From Rhipicephalus microplus (lineage: Eukaryota > Arthropoda > Arachnida > Ixodida > Ixodidae): a stretch of DNA of 64,000 bases. Below are positions 1 to 13,606 of this stretch, one piece after another (within the stretch, counting starts at the first letter, position 1; each line of letters starts with the position of its first letter). The notes under the pieces were generated by a model. It made no database searches and was not told the origin of the DNA. It saw only the letters and a list, made by a program, of their open reading frames with translations. The stretch is taken from positions 81,738,817 through 81,802,816 of the forward strand of contig NC_134702.1 of the NCBI RefSeq assembly GCF_043290135.1, read 5' to 3'. A program made the translations under genes and the position numbers.

Positions 1-30
1 TAACAATAAATAAGAGTTAAGCGTAGTATG

Positions 31-59
31 TCTTTCTTTCTTTCGTTCTTTCTTTCTTC

Positions 60-98
<39 letters not shown>

Positions 99-190
99 TT
101 TTTCTTTCTTTCTTTCTTTCTGTCTTTCCTTCTTTCCTTTCTTTCTTTCTGTCTTTCCTTCTTTCCTTTCTTTCTTTCGTTCGTTCGTTC
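31..190. repeat. (CTTT)n microsatellite
   Basis: This is a long pyrimidine-only run of CTTT units with scattered CCTT and GTCTT variants, ending in a short GTTC run. The long Ser/Phe/Leu reading frame across it is an artefact of the repeat. Confidence 0.95.
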
Positions 191-611
191 TTATTTGCGT
201 GTCGGGGATGTACAACATCATGATGAACTTACCCAAGGCTATAGACATGGCCAGTTTTAAGCACATTAACACATCATGTGCGATGGTTCAAGACACGCTT
301 TGTTTCAGCGAAGCACATATATGAAGGGCTTTTTTATATTGTAGGCAGTAATCAAATCAATGAATATGGCTCAAAGAAGTACTTCTCTGTGCATACTATA
401 AAGGGGTGTTGGAATAAATGTGACCAATATTATTTAAAAATTACAAAAAGGGGGCTTATGCGTGCTGCTAACAGGGTTTCTTTTATTGTGGAAGAAAGCA
501 TCTTCGAATGCGCACAGGCCTAAATTTCGGGAGTAATTGTGGAAATCAAAATAACTAACCTTTTACCCAGTAGAATTAGATGACCGAGTCCCATGAGCGA
601 ATTCAAGTTCA
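191..611. other. No gene recognised
   Basis: This is AT-rich sequence with short open frames that look random. I see no known domain or repeat. Confidence 0.5.
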
Positions 612-817
612 TACTGCGAATAGACCACAGCCGCTTTGAAATGCTTGAAAAGCGGCCGTTGATGAAATGTTGTAGGCCCGTGTGCTCAGATTTGGGTGCA
701 CGTTCAAAAACCCCAGGTAGTCGAAATTTCCGGAGCCCCCCACTACGGCGTGTCTCATAATCTTATGGTGGTTTTGGAACGTTAAACCCCACAAATTATC
801 ATCAATCAGCGGTCGTT
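612..817 (+). repeat. Ruka-like tRNA-derived SINE, 5'-truncated
   Basis: The segment has the body typical of the tick SINE family. It holds a 'taggcccgtgtgctcagatt' block, then a 'gtgcacgttcaaaaacccc' block, then a 'catcaat' tail. The same blocks recur in reverse at 1,443-1,683 and in direct orientation at 24,471-24,685. The tRNA-like head with A and B boxes is missing, so this copy is truncated at its 5' end. Ruka is a SINE described from Rhipicephalus ticks; the family name rests on memory of the consensus. Confidence 0.75.
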
Positions 818-1441
818 GATATAAACACCGCGGAACGACGAAGTCCGGCTGATTCAGCCGATGAAACCGAATCCGATGTGCCAAACAGCGCGTCAACGAT
901 TCTCATCGAAAACGTCCCGAATGACAACACTGTTTCCCTCGCCGTTATCAAGCGTCAATCTAAACACTTCGCTTCGTGGCTGCTTATCGACGCACGCTTA
1001 TCCTCCTTCACCAATGCGAGATGAACAGTGTCGTCATCAAAGGCGTTTTTTTAAGAGAATGGTAGATGAACTGCTTGGTGCGTTAGTTTCAGTTTTCCCT
1101 GGTGAATTAGCTAGACTTCTTTACTCGGTGGTGATTACCAGTGGGTGTTTTCCTAAAAAACAAAATGGCTGCGGACTGTTCCTAGAAAGGACTTGAGTTC
1201 CCCTATTTGATTTGAACAGAAATATTCATTTGTTAAAAAGTTTATAGTTTTAATTGCTATCTATATTTCAGTAACTAATGTTTGTGCGCAATTGAAGATG
1301 CCTTTTTCCACAATAAACGGAACGCTGCAAGTATCAATTAGTTGCCTCCTTTCTGTAATAATTAAATAATATTAGACACCTTTTTTGAAACACCCTGTAC
1401 AGTTCTACCGAGAGAAAGTGTCGCATCCGTATAGAAATCAC
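818..1441. other. No gene recognised
   Basis: This spacer lies between two oppositely oriented SINE copies. An open frame of 111 codons (861-1196, plus) shows no domain, and I do not regard it as a gene. Confidence 0.45.
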
Positions 1442-1683
1442 TGATATGTGGAGTTCAACGTCCCAAAACCACATTATGGTTATGAGAGATGTGATAGGGG
1501 AGGGTTCCGGAAATTTCGACTTCCCGGGTCTCTGTAACGTGCACCCAAATCTGAGCACACGGGCGGTCCCACAGCACTTTGGCCTCCAACAAAAATGCAG
1601 CCGCCGCAGCCGAGATTCGATACTGCGACCTGCAGGTCAGCAGCCGAGTACCTTAGCCACTAGCGCACCATGCTGGGGCTTGC
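1442..1683 (-). repeat. Ruka-like tRNA-derived SINE, near full length
   Basis: On the minus strand the copy begins with a tRNA-like head, 'gcgctagtggctaaggtact' (A-box region), and 'gctgctgacctgcaggtcgc'. The B-box region and the shared SINE body follow. The body matches the copy at 612-817 and the 24.5-kb copy block for block. Both RNA polymerase III box regions can be seen, but the B-box is degenerate. The copy lies head to tail-end inverted relative to the 612-817 copy. Confidence 0.78.
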
Positions 1684-1744
1684 ATTCTTAGCTAAAACAT
1701 TTCTTTACTGTGGTTTTCAGAAGCAATGTCTGATCAGGTACGAC

Positions 1745-1910
1745 CATGGGCGTAGCCAGGGGGTGGCACACCAAGCCCATGCCCCTCCCCCCGAAACTTT
1801 CTTCGCCATAGCATAGAAAGCGAAAAATTACTCTTTGAAAGGGGTGTGCTTCCCAAAATAAAAAAGGTGACCCCCCGCCCCCCCCCCCCTAATTTCTGGT
1901 TACGCTCCTG
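1745..1910. mobile_element. hAT-type MITE, copy 1
   Basis: The element is 166 bp long. Its ends are imperfect inverted repeats, CATGGGCGTAGCCAGG on the left and the reverse complement of CTGGTTACGCTCCTG on the right. It is flanked by 8-bp direct repeats, GGTACGAC (1737-1744) and GGTACAAC (1911-1918), which differ at one base. Eight-base target duplications and CAGGGGCG-like ends are the hallmark of hAT transposons. There is no coding capacity and the interior is C/G-homopolymer rich. Copies 2 and 3 lie at 13.6 and 18.3 kb. Confidence 0.8.
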
Positions 1911-1918
1911 GGTACAAC

Positions 1919-2284
1919 GATTCATGAAATCCCATCATCTCTCAACTGACGTAATAGTTCACAGGGTCTTCCCCAAAGCGTATAAGAGATTAGACGGTAC
2001 GATAACATTATACGTGAATGCAGCGATAATTGTCAGATTAATGAGACATGTAGAGACTGATACAACATCCTAATCTTAATCCACTGCGTGACAAAGCAGC
2101 GCATCTTTATCACTTTCGTAACTATAAATGAGTTTTGACAAGGATACCACACATCACGAAACTGGAACTTCTTCGGCATTTTTGTGGCCCCTTATGGGTT
2201 GTTTCGAGGCATCCATTCAGTCACGGTTAGTTAGCAAGAGCGGAAGACCGACATGACTATCCAACAGCGTTAATGGAGAGTTAT
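1919..2284. other. No gene recognised
   Basis: This is unique-looking sequence with no open frame of note. It leads into the CpG-rich segment that follows. Confidence 0.4.
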
Positions 2285-2500
2285 AGTATACCGGGTTTAC
2301 CGGGTTACCGGGTGTACCGTGATACCGGAATCGAAGTGCGCATGCGCAGATACGTACGTCACCCGTACAGGTTCCCGTACGTGCGGTATTTTTCAGATTT
2401 CACGTTACCGTGGTAGCGTAGGTGAACGTAGTGTACGTAGTGTACGTAAACATGGCGGCGCTCTCGGACGCCCACTTCGAAGTGATTTTGGCGTAGTTGT
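2285..2500 (+). promoter_or_regulatory. CpG-rich promoter-like segment with NRF-1-like and YY1-like sites
   Basis: The segment opens with short TACCGGGT-type repeats (2,288-2,327). A perfect 12-bp palindrome TGCGCATGCGCA, the NRF-1 consensus, lies at 2,337-2,348. A GTGTACGTA repeat leads into AAACATGGCGGCG, where an ATG at 2,452 sits in a YY1-like context often found at animal transcription starts. The frame from that ATG encodes 14 residues (Met-Ala-Ala-Leu-Ser-Asp...) before a stop, so it could be a first exon if spliced near 2,490. It could also be a repeat-borne promoter. No downstream exon was identified. Confidence 0.35.
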
Positions 2501-2559
2501 TCAAAGATTCACCTTGTTCACCGCAAACGACTAATCAAAGTGGCTTCGCTTGCCTTCAG

Positions 2560-3652
2560 TTAGCTTTGATGACCGAGTATTACGGATAAGTTGGCGTAGT
2601 TTTTGAGATAGCTTCCCATTTCACACGCGCCTAGGCCTAACTACAAGATCGATGTAAATAAATCGGCAACGTAGATTTTTTCGCGTTTTGTGCGTGGTTC
2701 ATATTTACTTACTTTTATTATCACTAAAATAAACTTCGAACAATGCTTCGCGCGGTGGCATAGGCAAACATTCTCGTTTTCTTTTTACTTTCACTGTTTT
2801 CTTATTAACTTATTAACCTTCTAATAGGCGGCGCCACCATCCCAGCTGGGGCACGTAAACCGCGTAAATGCTATCCCACTAAACTATAAGACGCTGCCCA
2901 CAATGAACGTTTGCTCGACGGTAACGCCATTCTCGTAACTTACGCTATCTCGCTAACGCTAAACTATAACTGTTTATCGACTCCATGCAACAGAAACGTT
3001 GTCGATAGATGCGTAAACATCGTGGTTCAGTCAGCTGTCCTATGTGGTACGGTGGGCTACATGAAGCTTCCATAAAGATGAATTTCTGCCACTTTTAACT
3101 GCTTTAGAACATGATTGTATGGCCCACGTCCTTAATGTGGCACTACGCGCCACCGCTTGTATGCTAGCAGTTGTTTGTATGCTTATAGCAGGGTCATGCA
3201 CTTCACATATATTATGTCTCTTTATTTTTTTTTTGTCGGTAGCTAATTCGGCGTACCTTCTTTGAACCTAAACGTTCTCGCTGCTTTGCTTTTTAGGGAC
3301 GAAGCTCCTTAAACCGTGGGTCGTGCGTCAGCGATGCCTGTAGTAGTCGTCGTAGTAGTAGTAGGTTGCCAACTTTACAGCCAGACTAAAGGAGCGGCAC
3401 GCGCGCACTAATTTGAATTAAGAGGAAAACCGCGCGCCTTAATCTAAATAAGAAGATAGTTGTTTCTTATGAAATAACCTACACAGACGAGTATCGGTGA
3501 CTTTATCTGCAATAAAATTTGCTTTCAATTTGATGCTTACTGAACAAAACTATTATCAAAAGAACGCACTTTGAGCATTCTCTGACCAAAAAAGGTTGCC
3601 ACGGTAAACTCGCTGAGCATAACCTCCTTGGTTTTAGCAAGGTTTTGCGAGG
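2560..3652. other. No gene recognised
   Basis: The stretch holds short open frames only. Around 3,297-3,365 there is a 'gggacgaagctcctt' motif followed by a GTAGTA-rich stretch. The same GAAGCTCC-type end occurs inverted near 36,160 and 59,205, so it is probably a piece of a dispersed tick repeat. Confidence 0.4.
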
Positions 3653-3695
3653 GTTCCCATTCTGTTCCCACTCTAGCCTAGCCTAGAATGGGAAC
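3653..3695. repeat. Short inverted repeat (hairpin)
   Basis: Perfect 11-bp arms GTTCCCATTCT (3653-3663) and AGAATGGGAAC (3685-3695) flank a 21-bp loop. A second register, CTGTTCCCA with TGGGAACAG, overlaps it. Function is unknown. It lies just upstream of the RTE-like LINE remnant. Confidence 0.5.
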
Positions 3696-3715
3696 AGTTA
3701 CGCATAAGAGTTAAT

Positions 3716-4523
3716 GGAGAGTACCTTAGCAATCTGTGCTTCGACGATGACATTGCATTGCTGAGTAACTCGGGGGACGAATTGCAACTCAAGATTACGG
3801 AGTTAGACTAGGAGAGCAGAAAGGTGGGTCTTAAAATTAATCTACAGAAAACAAAAGTAATGTACGACAACCTCGGAAAAGAGCAGCGCTTCGAGATAGG
3901 TAATAGTGCACTTCAATTTGTAAAATACTATGTCTACTTAGGGCAGGTAATAACCGCGGAGCCGAACCACGAGATTGAGGTAACTAGAAGAATAAGATTG
4001 GGGTAGAGCACATTTGGCAAGCACTCTCAAATTATGACAGGTAGAATGCCACTATCTCTCAAGAGAAAGGTATATAACAGCTGTATCTTGCCGGTACTTA
4101 GCTACGGAGCAGAAACCTGGAGACTTACAAAGAGGGTTCAGCTTAAATTGAGGATGACGCAGCGAGCAATGGAAAGACAAATGGTAGGTGTAACCTTAAG
4201 AGACAACAAGAGCGCAGAGTGGATTAGGGGACAAACGGGAGTTAAGGATATCATAATTGAAATAAAGAAGAGGAAATGGACAAGGGCCGGGCATGTAGTG
4301 CGTAGACAGGATAACCGTTGGTCATTAAGGGTAACTAACTGTATTCCCAGAGAAGGCAAGCGGGTTAGGGGGAGGCGAAGGTTAGGTGGGTAGATGAGAT
4401 TAAGAATTTCGCGGGTATAAATTGGTAGCAGCAAGCACAGGACCGGGTTAACGGGCGGAACATGAGAGAGGCCTTGGTCCTGCAGTGAACGTAGTCAGGC
4501 TGATGATGATGATGATGATGATG
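3716..4523 (+). pseudogene. RTE-like LINE 3' end: reverse transcriptase C-terminal half, decayed
   Basis: One reading frame runs through the segment. It begins near the reverse transcriptase active site, where FDDDIALLSN stands for the usual F/YADD box, so the Ala is replaced. It continues through GLKINLQKTKV and the thumb region SYGAETW to the post-RT segment ending in RRRLGG. The frame is interrupted by in-frame TAG codons at 3809-3811 and 4004-4006. Another stop at 4391-4393 precedes a recognisable but broken C-terminus (VDEIKNFAGINW). The 3' end is a (GATGAT)n tail, typical of RTE-clade elements. The endonuclease domain and N-terminal RT are absent (5' truncation). The family call comes from the protein pattern and tail. 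It is an inactive fossil. Confidence 0.82.
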
Positions 4524-4528
4524 AGTGA

Positions 4529-5015
4529 GGGTTAAGCCGCAGCGCCATAAACTAGCGGCAGTAAAAGTTGGGAACTAGACACGAAGCGCAGGCCGCAAGA
4601 TAGTGCGCGCGTGCCGCTCCTCCATTCCGCCTGTGTCACCTCTCGTTTAGTCCTTGAAATGTCCGCTGGATGGTGGTACATATTTATGGTGAATATATGA
4701 TGAAAAAATGCGAGATACTGGTACTTAGAGTGCTCAGTAGATGAACGGACGGATGGCCAGACGCACAGACGGACGGACGCATGAATGGCCGGGTGGATGC
4801 ACGGACAGACGAACTCAGAGACGAACTCAGAGACGAACTCACGGATGAACCGACAGACGTACGGGCGCACAAACGGACGCACGAACGAATGCATGGATGG
4901 ACGGACGAAAGCAAGAACGAACGAATACATGGAAGTGCAGCTGTACTGACGGACGCTTCGCCCCACTCCTCACCATGCACTCTGTGGATATGCTGTGATT
5001 TTTTTGTATCCTTGC
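4529..5015 (-). repeat. Dispersed tick repeat with internal tetranucleotide array, copy 1
   Basis: The central part is a degenerate GGAC/GGAT/GAAC tetranucleotide array (about 4,742-4,940). The flanks match, in reverse complement, the flanks of the array at 35,165-35,530. Shared blocks include 'gcatatccac' next to the array and 'cattcaaggact'-like sequence on the other side. The long Ser/Val/Arg frames across it are repeat artefacts. The second copy is a clear insertion in duplication copy A, so this is a mobile or formerly mobile repeat of unknown class. Confidence 0.6.
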
Positions 5016-5226
5016 TTTAATTATTTTTACAAAGCCTTTGAATCCTGCTTTAAGGCACCTCGCTTCCGTAAATACATACCACGTAAGATTGCTTAACTTG
5101 CACTAAACTTGCGCAAGGCTGCGCCATATCTGAGCAGCTGGGCACGTTTTAGCTTTTCTTGTTAACCATCAGCACAGAATGCTTTGGCGGTGCTTGACCG
5201 CATGCGAGCTAATGACGATGATAATG

Positions 5227-5251
5227 ACACACACACACACACACACACACA

Positions 5252-5313
<62 letters not shown>
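5227..5313. repeat. (CA)n(TA)n compound microsatellite
   Basis: A (CA)13-like run passes into a (TA)n run of about 58 bp. It abuts the tail of the tRNA-derived SINE at 5.35-5.7 kb. Confidence 0.95.
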
Positions 5314-5316
<3 letters not shown>

Positions 5317-5349
5317 GAAAGAAGTGTATACCTAAGGGCTCGTTTTTCC

Positions 5350-5856
<507 letters not shown>

Positions 5857-5904
5857 GATATGGCACAACGGGAGCGTTGTCAACAAGGATAAATATATTT
5901 ATTT

Positions 5905-5943
5905 CCCAACAGTTTCGGGAGGGGACCTCCCTTCATCAGGGGA
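5905..5943 (-). ncRNA. Candidate type I hammerhead ribozyme in the Penelope terminal region
   Basis: On the minus strand the order is CCC, CTGATGA, a hairpin (GGGAGG-TCC-CCTCCC), GAAA, a minimal CTGTT segment, then GGG. This matches the hammerhead core: the CUGAUGA box (plus 5933-5939), stem II, and the GAAA box (plus 5913-5916). It has a two-base-pair stem III and a 3-bp stem I closed by CCC/GGG. The predicted cut is after GUU, between plus positions 5908 and 5907. One extra A sits between CUGAUGA and stem II, which departs from the textbook core. Very short stem III is known from Penelope-type hammerheads, which act as dimers. Activity is inferred only. Confidence 0.6.
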
Positions 5944-6500
5944 TGAGTTATACTGACATGAGCTTCCAAACTTCCTTGCTGCCGCGTCCCTCTCGCCTTG
6001 AAAGACGTTTGCGAGAGTGAGAGGGAACTGGAAAAAGGAAAAAAAAGAAAAAAAAAGAAAAAAAGGGAGAAAAAAGATGAAAAAAAGAAAGAAAAGAAAG
6101 AAAGTAAAAAATAGGAAGAACCACTGTCAACACTGAGAACGAAGCCAACTGTCCGTCTACATCCACCTACGGTTCATATCACGTGCTGTTCAGTTCTTGG
6201 CGTGTGTCGGGCCACCCAAGATTGTGGCCGCGGTGCCGGGAGGGTCCGGGACGGCGTGCCTAAAGAAAGGGGCTTCCCCGTAATTGGTCGTTCGGCGGGC
6301 GGCGGGCGGTGTGTGTAAAGGAAAGGTTTCTCGTTAATGGGTCGGTCGGCTATTTACCTTTAATCTTCGTCCGTTTCCCTTCAACGGTCATGAAGTGGTA
6401 GGCGAACGTAAACACTTTGTATGTGCATGTGGAAAAAAAAAAGAAAGAAAGGACAGTGTACACGTACGAGTCAGTCAGAAAAAAGCATGGTCTCCAGCTA

Positions 6501-7352
6501 TCAATCTTTGTCACCAATTTTCTCCTGGCTTACTTCTCGGAGGCAGTTGAGTTTTCCGGGGTCCTCGTTGATACCGGCTACTAATGTACGAAATTTGAAA
6601 ATAAAATATGCCTCACGCTGTTCGCGCTCGCGTCTGTTTGAAAAACCGGACTGCAAAAGAGTTACGCTAATATTTTCAAAACTGTGGTTTGGCAGGCGCA
6701 GATGTCTAGATAAAGGTAGCTTCGGCAGTGAAGTGGCGTGGTACCGGTGACTATTGAACCGCAGCCGAAATGGCGTGTCTGTTTGGCCGATATATTCTTG
6801 TCCGCAGATGTTGCAATGTAGCATGTATATTACGTTACTGGAGTCACAATTAAGGCTTTCAGTTATGCAGAATTTGAAATCCGAGAAGTTCGCTTTGGAT
6901 TCACGTGTTGTGAGCATCTGTGGGCATACCTTGCATCGAGATTTTCCGCAGGGATGGCACCCTGGTTGAATTTTGGGGGTGTTTGTTTTTGCTCTGACAA
7001 GAATGTCCTTCAGATTTTTATCCCGGCGGTACACCACGTGAGGTGGCTTCGCGAAAATAGAAGTTAGTCGTTTGCTTTGCCTGATTATGTTGAAATGGCG
7101 GGAAAGTATGTTGTTGATTCGTGGCGCTGATGAGGAGTAAGTTAGTATAAGGTTCGTTTGGGAAGTCGTTTTAGGTACTCTGTTTGGTCCCTTAATTATA
7201 TCATTCCTGTTCACGTTGCGAGCACGTAGTATGGCATCGTCAATAATGTCTACCGGATAACTTTGTTTCAATAAGGAATGCTTTAGGTGTTCCGCGTGTC
7301 TGTCAAATTCCCGCATATCGGTGCATATTCTTGGGTACCGGTAGGCCTGAGA
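6501..7352 (-). pseudogene. Penelope-like element C-terminal region: GIY-YIG endonuclease
   Basis: This is the C-terminal half of the element's polyprotein, cut off from the RT half by one TAA. Counting from the Met at 7316, a Cys cluster (C120, C123, C128, C131) precedes the GIY-YIG domain. The GIY-YIG domain has VIY at 162-164, YIG at 175-177, conserved Arg residues at 184/186 and His190. The C-terminus is a basic region rich in Arg and Glu. The domain makes the nick that primes reverse transcription. Reading upstream of Met7316 the same frame is open back to the TAA at 7353-7355, so both halves were one gene. No other stop interrupts this half. Confidence 0.9.
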
Positions 7353-8264
7353 TTATGGAATACCCGTTTTGCAATGCTTTGGGTGGATGCTGTTGAAATG
7401 TAGGTACATTTGACGGTCTGTAGGCTTTTTGTAAAGGTTTGTTGACAAGCGGTCATTTTCGACCGTGACAGTAACGTCCAAAAAGTTAATGCTAGTTTTG
7501 GAAATTTTGTGCGTGAATTTTATTGACTGGTGGCATTTGTTAAAATCCTCTATGAAGCGGAAAAGACTTCCCTCATCATGGTTCCATATCATAAAAATAT
7601 CGTCTAAGTATCTTCTGTAGTAGAAAGGTTTCAAGGTGCGTCCCTCAATGAATGGGATTTCAAGTGAAGCCATAAAGGTGCTCGCGAAGTTTGGGGCCAT
7701 TTTCGTGCCCATTGCAGTGCCACTGACCTGAAGGAAATGCTTGCCGTTGAACTCAAAATGGTTATAATTTAGTACAAGTTCAAGAAGTGTAAACAGTACC
7801 TCGCCACTTACACTAGTTGATGAGTCAGATTTTACATATTCAGAAACCATAGCCGCTATTCCGTCATGGTGGGGTATGTTGGTGTACAGTGAGCAGACGT
7901 CCATGGTCACCAGAAAACTGCCGCCTGGGATGTCGAGACTTAAAGTTTCGCAGATGAAGTGGTTTGTGTCCTTTAGGTAATAGGGAAAATTTGGGGGGAT
8001 GTTTTTTATTAAGGAATTGATGAATTCTGATATATTTTCTGTTGATGTGCTGTTACTGGATACTATCGGACGTCCCGGATTACCTGCCTTGTGTATTTTG
8101 GGGAGCAAATAGAATCGACCGGGAACAGAGTGGGCCGGTAACATTGCTTTTAACATTTTGCCGGTAAGAAAATTACCGGCAAAATCGGTTATTGTAATGC
8201 TAGTACGAGGGTGTTTTATCCATCTACCCACGTTGCTGTTCTTTGCTCCTAGTGCCTTACTGGC
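7353..8264 (-). pseudogene. Penelope-like element reverse transcriptase, N-terminally truncated
   Basis: The frame starts after a stop at 8265-8267. Counting from 8231, it shows KIHKAG and GRPIVSS (45-59), the catalytic Asp in TMDVCSLYTNIP (D111), the QVSGTAMGTKMAP signature (168-180), and the YLDD active site (208-211). The wording of these motifs is that of Penelope-type RTs, not LINE or LTR RTs. The frame ends at a TAA (7353-7355) inside the conserved IP-Tyr-SQA segment, where a Tyr codon is expected, and then continues in the same frame into the endonuclease. The fingers domain is missing at the N-terminus. Two lesions are therefore visible: the 5' truncation and the nonsense codon. Confidence 0.92.
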
Positions 8265-11200
8265 TTATAGGTTCCTTCTTCACGATGCTTTATATTTCTA
8301 TTTCCAGGTGGTATCACTTGTAAGGACTCAACACAGGAAGGCGATTTGACAAATGAGTCATTTGGCTAGTGTATTGAACCAATGCCTCCTTTATTTTTTT
8401 CACGACCCATGTAAACGCACGCTTCTCAAAGGAGCTTTCTGTCCGCGTTAGTTAAGGGTGTGATCATGATGCGACGCTACATGAGGGGTAGCGCTGCTTG
8501 CGTCACACGTGCTTCCGAGCATTTTCCCCCGCAGTTGCAATAGACGTGCTTCCCACTCCAACATCGTACGTCTGTCAGATTTGTTCTTTCGTGCTCCTTC
8601 TTTGTAGCCCGAAGCAACGGTGCCACCACATCACAGTGCAGTGCGCGCTGTATCGTTGCAGTGACGCTTCCCCAATGGCTGCCCGCATAGCGCCATGAAC
8701 GGCGACATGCTATTTGAAAACACTGTATCTTTCACAGAGCCAACTTGACCGCCAATATTGTGAAGACGAGGAATGCAAGACGTCACTCCCGGCCCGAATC
8801 TGTGCACAACAGTACAGAAAATTACTTCATATTATTTCCGCCGTGAGGCAATGAAATAGAGGTTCTCTGCGCCATAACCCAAAAGCACACTTGAAGGCTA
8901 GGCAATGGGTTAGAGCAGAAAAACGTGGCTAGAGGAGAAGGTGGTGGACGGCTGGATTGAGCACATCTGGCTGGCATTGATAAATAGAGAACGCAAAAAG
9001 GACCAAACAAACACCCAATAAAACGGACCTACATTCAAGTTATTTACCCACCTTGGTATAGCTTAGCAGGTAATGTGTCGTGCTAGTAAGCTCGCGGACG
9101 GTGGTAGTATCTTCTATCCCTGCAGCAGCAATTTTAGGGATGCGAAATTCAGAAATGCCCGGGAACATATACTTAGAGGCAAGTTAGGAATTACACACTG
9201 GCCAAAATTCGTCTGGAGTCCTGAGTCAGGACTCGCCCCATAATAGTATGATCATTTTGTCTCGTAAAAACCTACAAGTTACCGCTAAGTAAACATGATA
9301 ATAAACATACAAATAACTACTTTGCGCTGCCAGATTTTATGGCAGAGAAAGAAGTCGCAACAAAACCTCGATTGACTAGAACGCAGGGAAGCTGTAATTA
9401 GGATTTATGTTAACGTCGTCGTGTTTGAACAGGTGTGCGAAAGCTTGCACATCGGCTCCAATGCACGTGACACCTCCCCAGTGCCGCTCGAACCTGTGTG
9501 TAGTGAACTACGTACCGGTCGTTTGCACCTATTCGTGTATACAGCACCTTCCCGCTATATCTTCCTTCCACTTGCGAGGCTCTCTACAAAGCATTCCTCA
9601 GAGAGCCTGTTCGGCTTCTGGTTGGCAAACTAGCATTTAGCGAGGCCTTCAATATACGCTCAATTAGCTCGCGTGGTTGCCTCGGAGAGCAGCGTCACTC
9701 TAGATTTTTTTTTTGTATGTGTGTGCCATTGTCGATTGTATAGCCGCTTCATAGTTTTAGTCGTCCTTCGGGATAAACGAGCCGTCAAGCGGGTCCTCAT
9801 TGCTACCTTTATGAAAAGTTATGGGAAATGCGAAAGGCTTTTGTTTTTGTTATCGTTTCCACCTGCCTTCTCTCGGGAGAGTCGTAGCCTGTTTGGAAAA
9901 CAGTTTTGTCGCAGCTGGCGCCAAAAGAAGTGCGACAATAGCCGGTCATCTCGGGATAATTAGATCGCTCTGCAGCCTATAACAGGAATAGGGCTCGGCG
10001 TATCGTTAAGCGTTGGGCGGTGTAGACGCGATCTGTTTATGGTAATTGCGCTGGCTCTTCCGCGTGCTGCTCGTTTCCACGTCAAGTCGGTCCGAGGTAA
10101 CGTGCTCCTGTTGAGGCCGTGTTTACTACGGGAGTGTGACCAAAAACGAAAAAAGGGAAAAAATCGCTATCTTGTTGTTTGTAGTCAAGCGCGAAGCGTT
10201 ATGCTTGGTACTGTTTACCTACTGTCTCGATTCTGAAGAAAGGCAAGTGAAAAAAAAAAAGGTCTAAAAATTCAAATTTCAAAACGTTTTCGCCTTCGTA
10301 GCCGGGAGCAACAGATCTTCAGTCGCATGTATCATGCACATTCTGTCGAAGTAAGACAACGTCTATTCGTTTCGTCTAACATGTTTTTTATCCAATATTA
10401 TTAAAGTAGCCTCCCAGTGCAATGAAAGGCTCGTATCTATGACAGTGTAGAACACTTAAGTTATTCGAGGTATGTGCTCATTTAATGGTGCATTCATTTA
10501 TGTTGCGATATATAGGACATTTGTATTGAAGCTATAGTGATGCCGAAAGTAGTAATTCAAGGCAAAATACACGCTAACAAGACACGTGTTGCGAGACAGA
10601 TGCAGCGATGGTTTGCGTTTGGGCCTTACCAATAATAGTAACAAATTTACGTCAAAAGGTGTTCAGAAGGTTAAGTAACACTTAAACGCTTCAAACGAAG
10701 ACGAGTACACCGTGTCAAATAGCAGAAAGCATGCGTGCGACTGAACGGATGAACAGGTACAGCTTTGGTGCGACGCCGAGGAAAAGGTGTGTTTACCCGA
10801 AACAAATGGTGCGAACAAGGCAATCAGGCAAGGAGGTAAAACCGTAAGAAGGCACGTGGGATAACAAGGGATGCAATCGCGGGTTAGCGGTCCCTAAAGA
10901 GGCACGGCGCTCGCGCGGCACCATTCATCAGGCCTAATTGCCGCCACACCCATGCGGCCGGGAAAGCGCGCCGGCTAAGTCCGCAGGTTTCAGGCGCTGC
11001 CGAAGGAGGGGCTTCAGTCATATAACGAAGACGCTGCGCTTTCTCGGGGCCCATTGCGTGTCAGCGCGCGCTTTTTAATGTCGCGCCGCACGCGAGAGCT
11101 GTGGCTGTGTGTACGTGACCAAACGGAACGCAGAAATCCTCTGTTACGGGTGGAGACGGCAGAAAAGGATTTGTTATAACGCGAGGGTGGCGCGAATGAC

Positions 11201-11391
11201 GAACAACAATGCGACTGCGGTGAAACAAGGTGGATGAAGGAGGCACACCTAAACCGAGGGGCTGGGTGGTGTGTGTGTGGAAGAGTAATCCCTTTATTGA
11301 AAGCCATATAATTCAGTTGGTGTACAGTTACCACTGACGTACACCTGCGGGGAAAAGTAGTGGGCAGAGAAAGCCATGTGAATAGAGACGC

Positions 11392-11393
<2 letters not shown>
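8265..11393. other. No gene recognised; part is GC-rich
   Basis: No open frame in this 3.1-kb stretch resembles a known protein. A GC-rich, CpG-containing segment lies at 10,900-11,230 and could be a repeat or a promoter. I saw no TATA box or first exon to support the latter. Confidence 0.4.

Positions 11394-11461
<68 letters not shown>
11394..11461. repeat. (TA)n microsatellite
   Basis: This is a pure TA repeat followed by a short (GA)n run. Confidence 0.95.
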
Positions 11462-11463
<2 letters not shown>

Positions 11464-11607
11464 AGAGAGAGAAAAGAGACACCATTCAGCGGTTTGTTCG
11501 CAAACCCTGACGCAGACTGGTCCACCGGTTGAAACCGTTAGAAATAGCATGAAGACAACCGCTAAATTGTGTCTCTTCTCTTCCCAAGTACGTTTGAATC
11601 ACTGAAA

Positions 11608-11636
11608 AAAAAAAAATATATATATATATATATATA
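11608..11636. repeat. A-run plus (TA)n microsatellite
   Basis: A poly-A run passes into about ten TA units. Confidence 0.85.
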
Positions 11637-13606
<1,970 letters not shown>

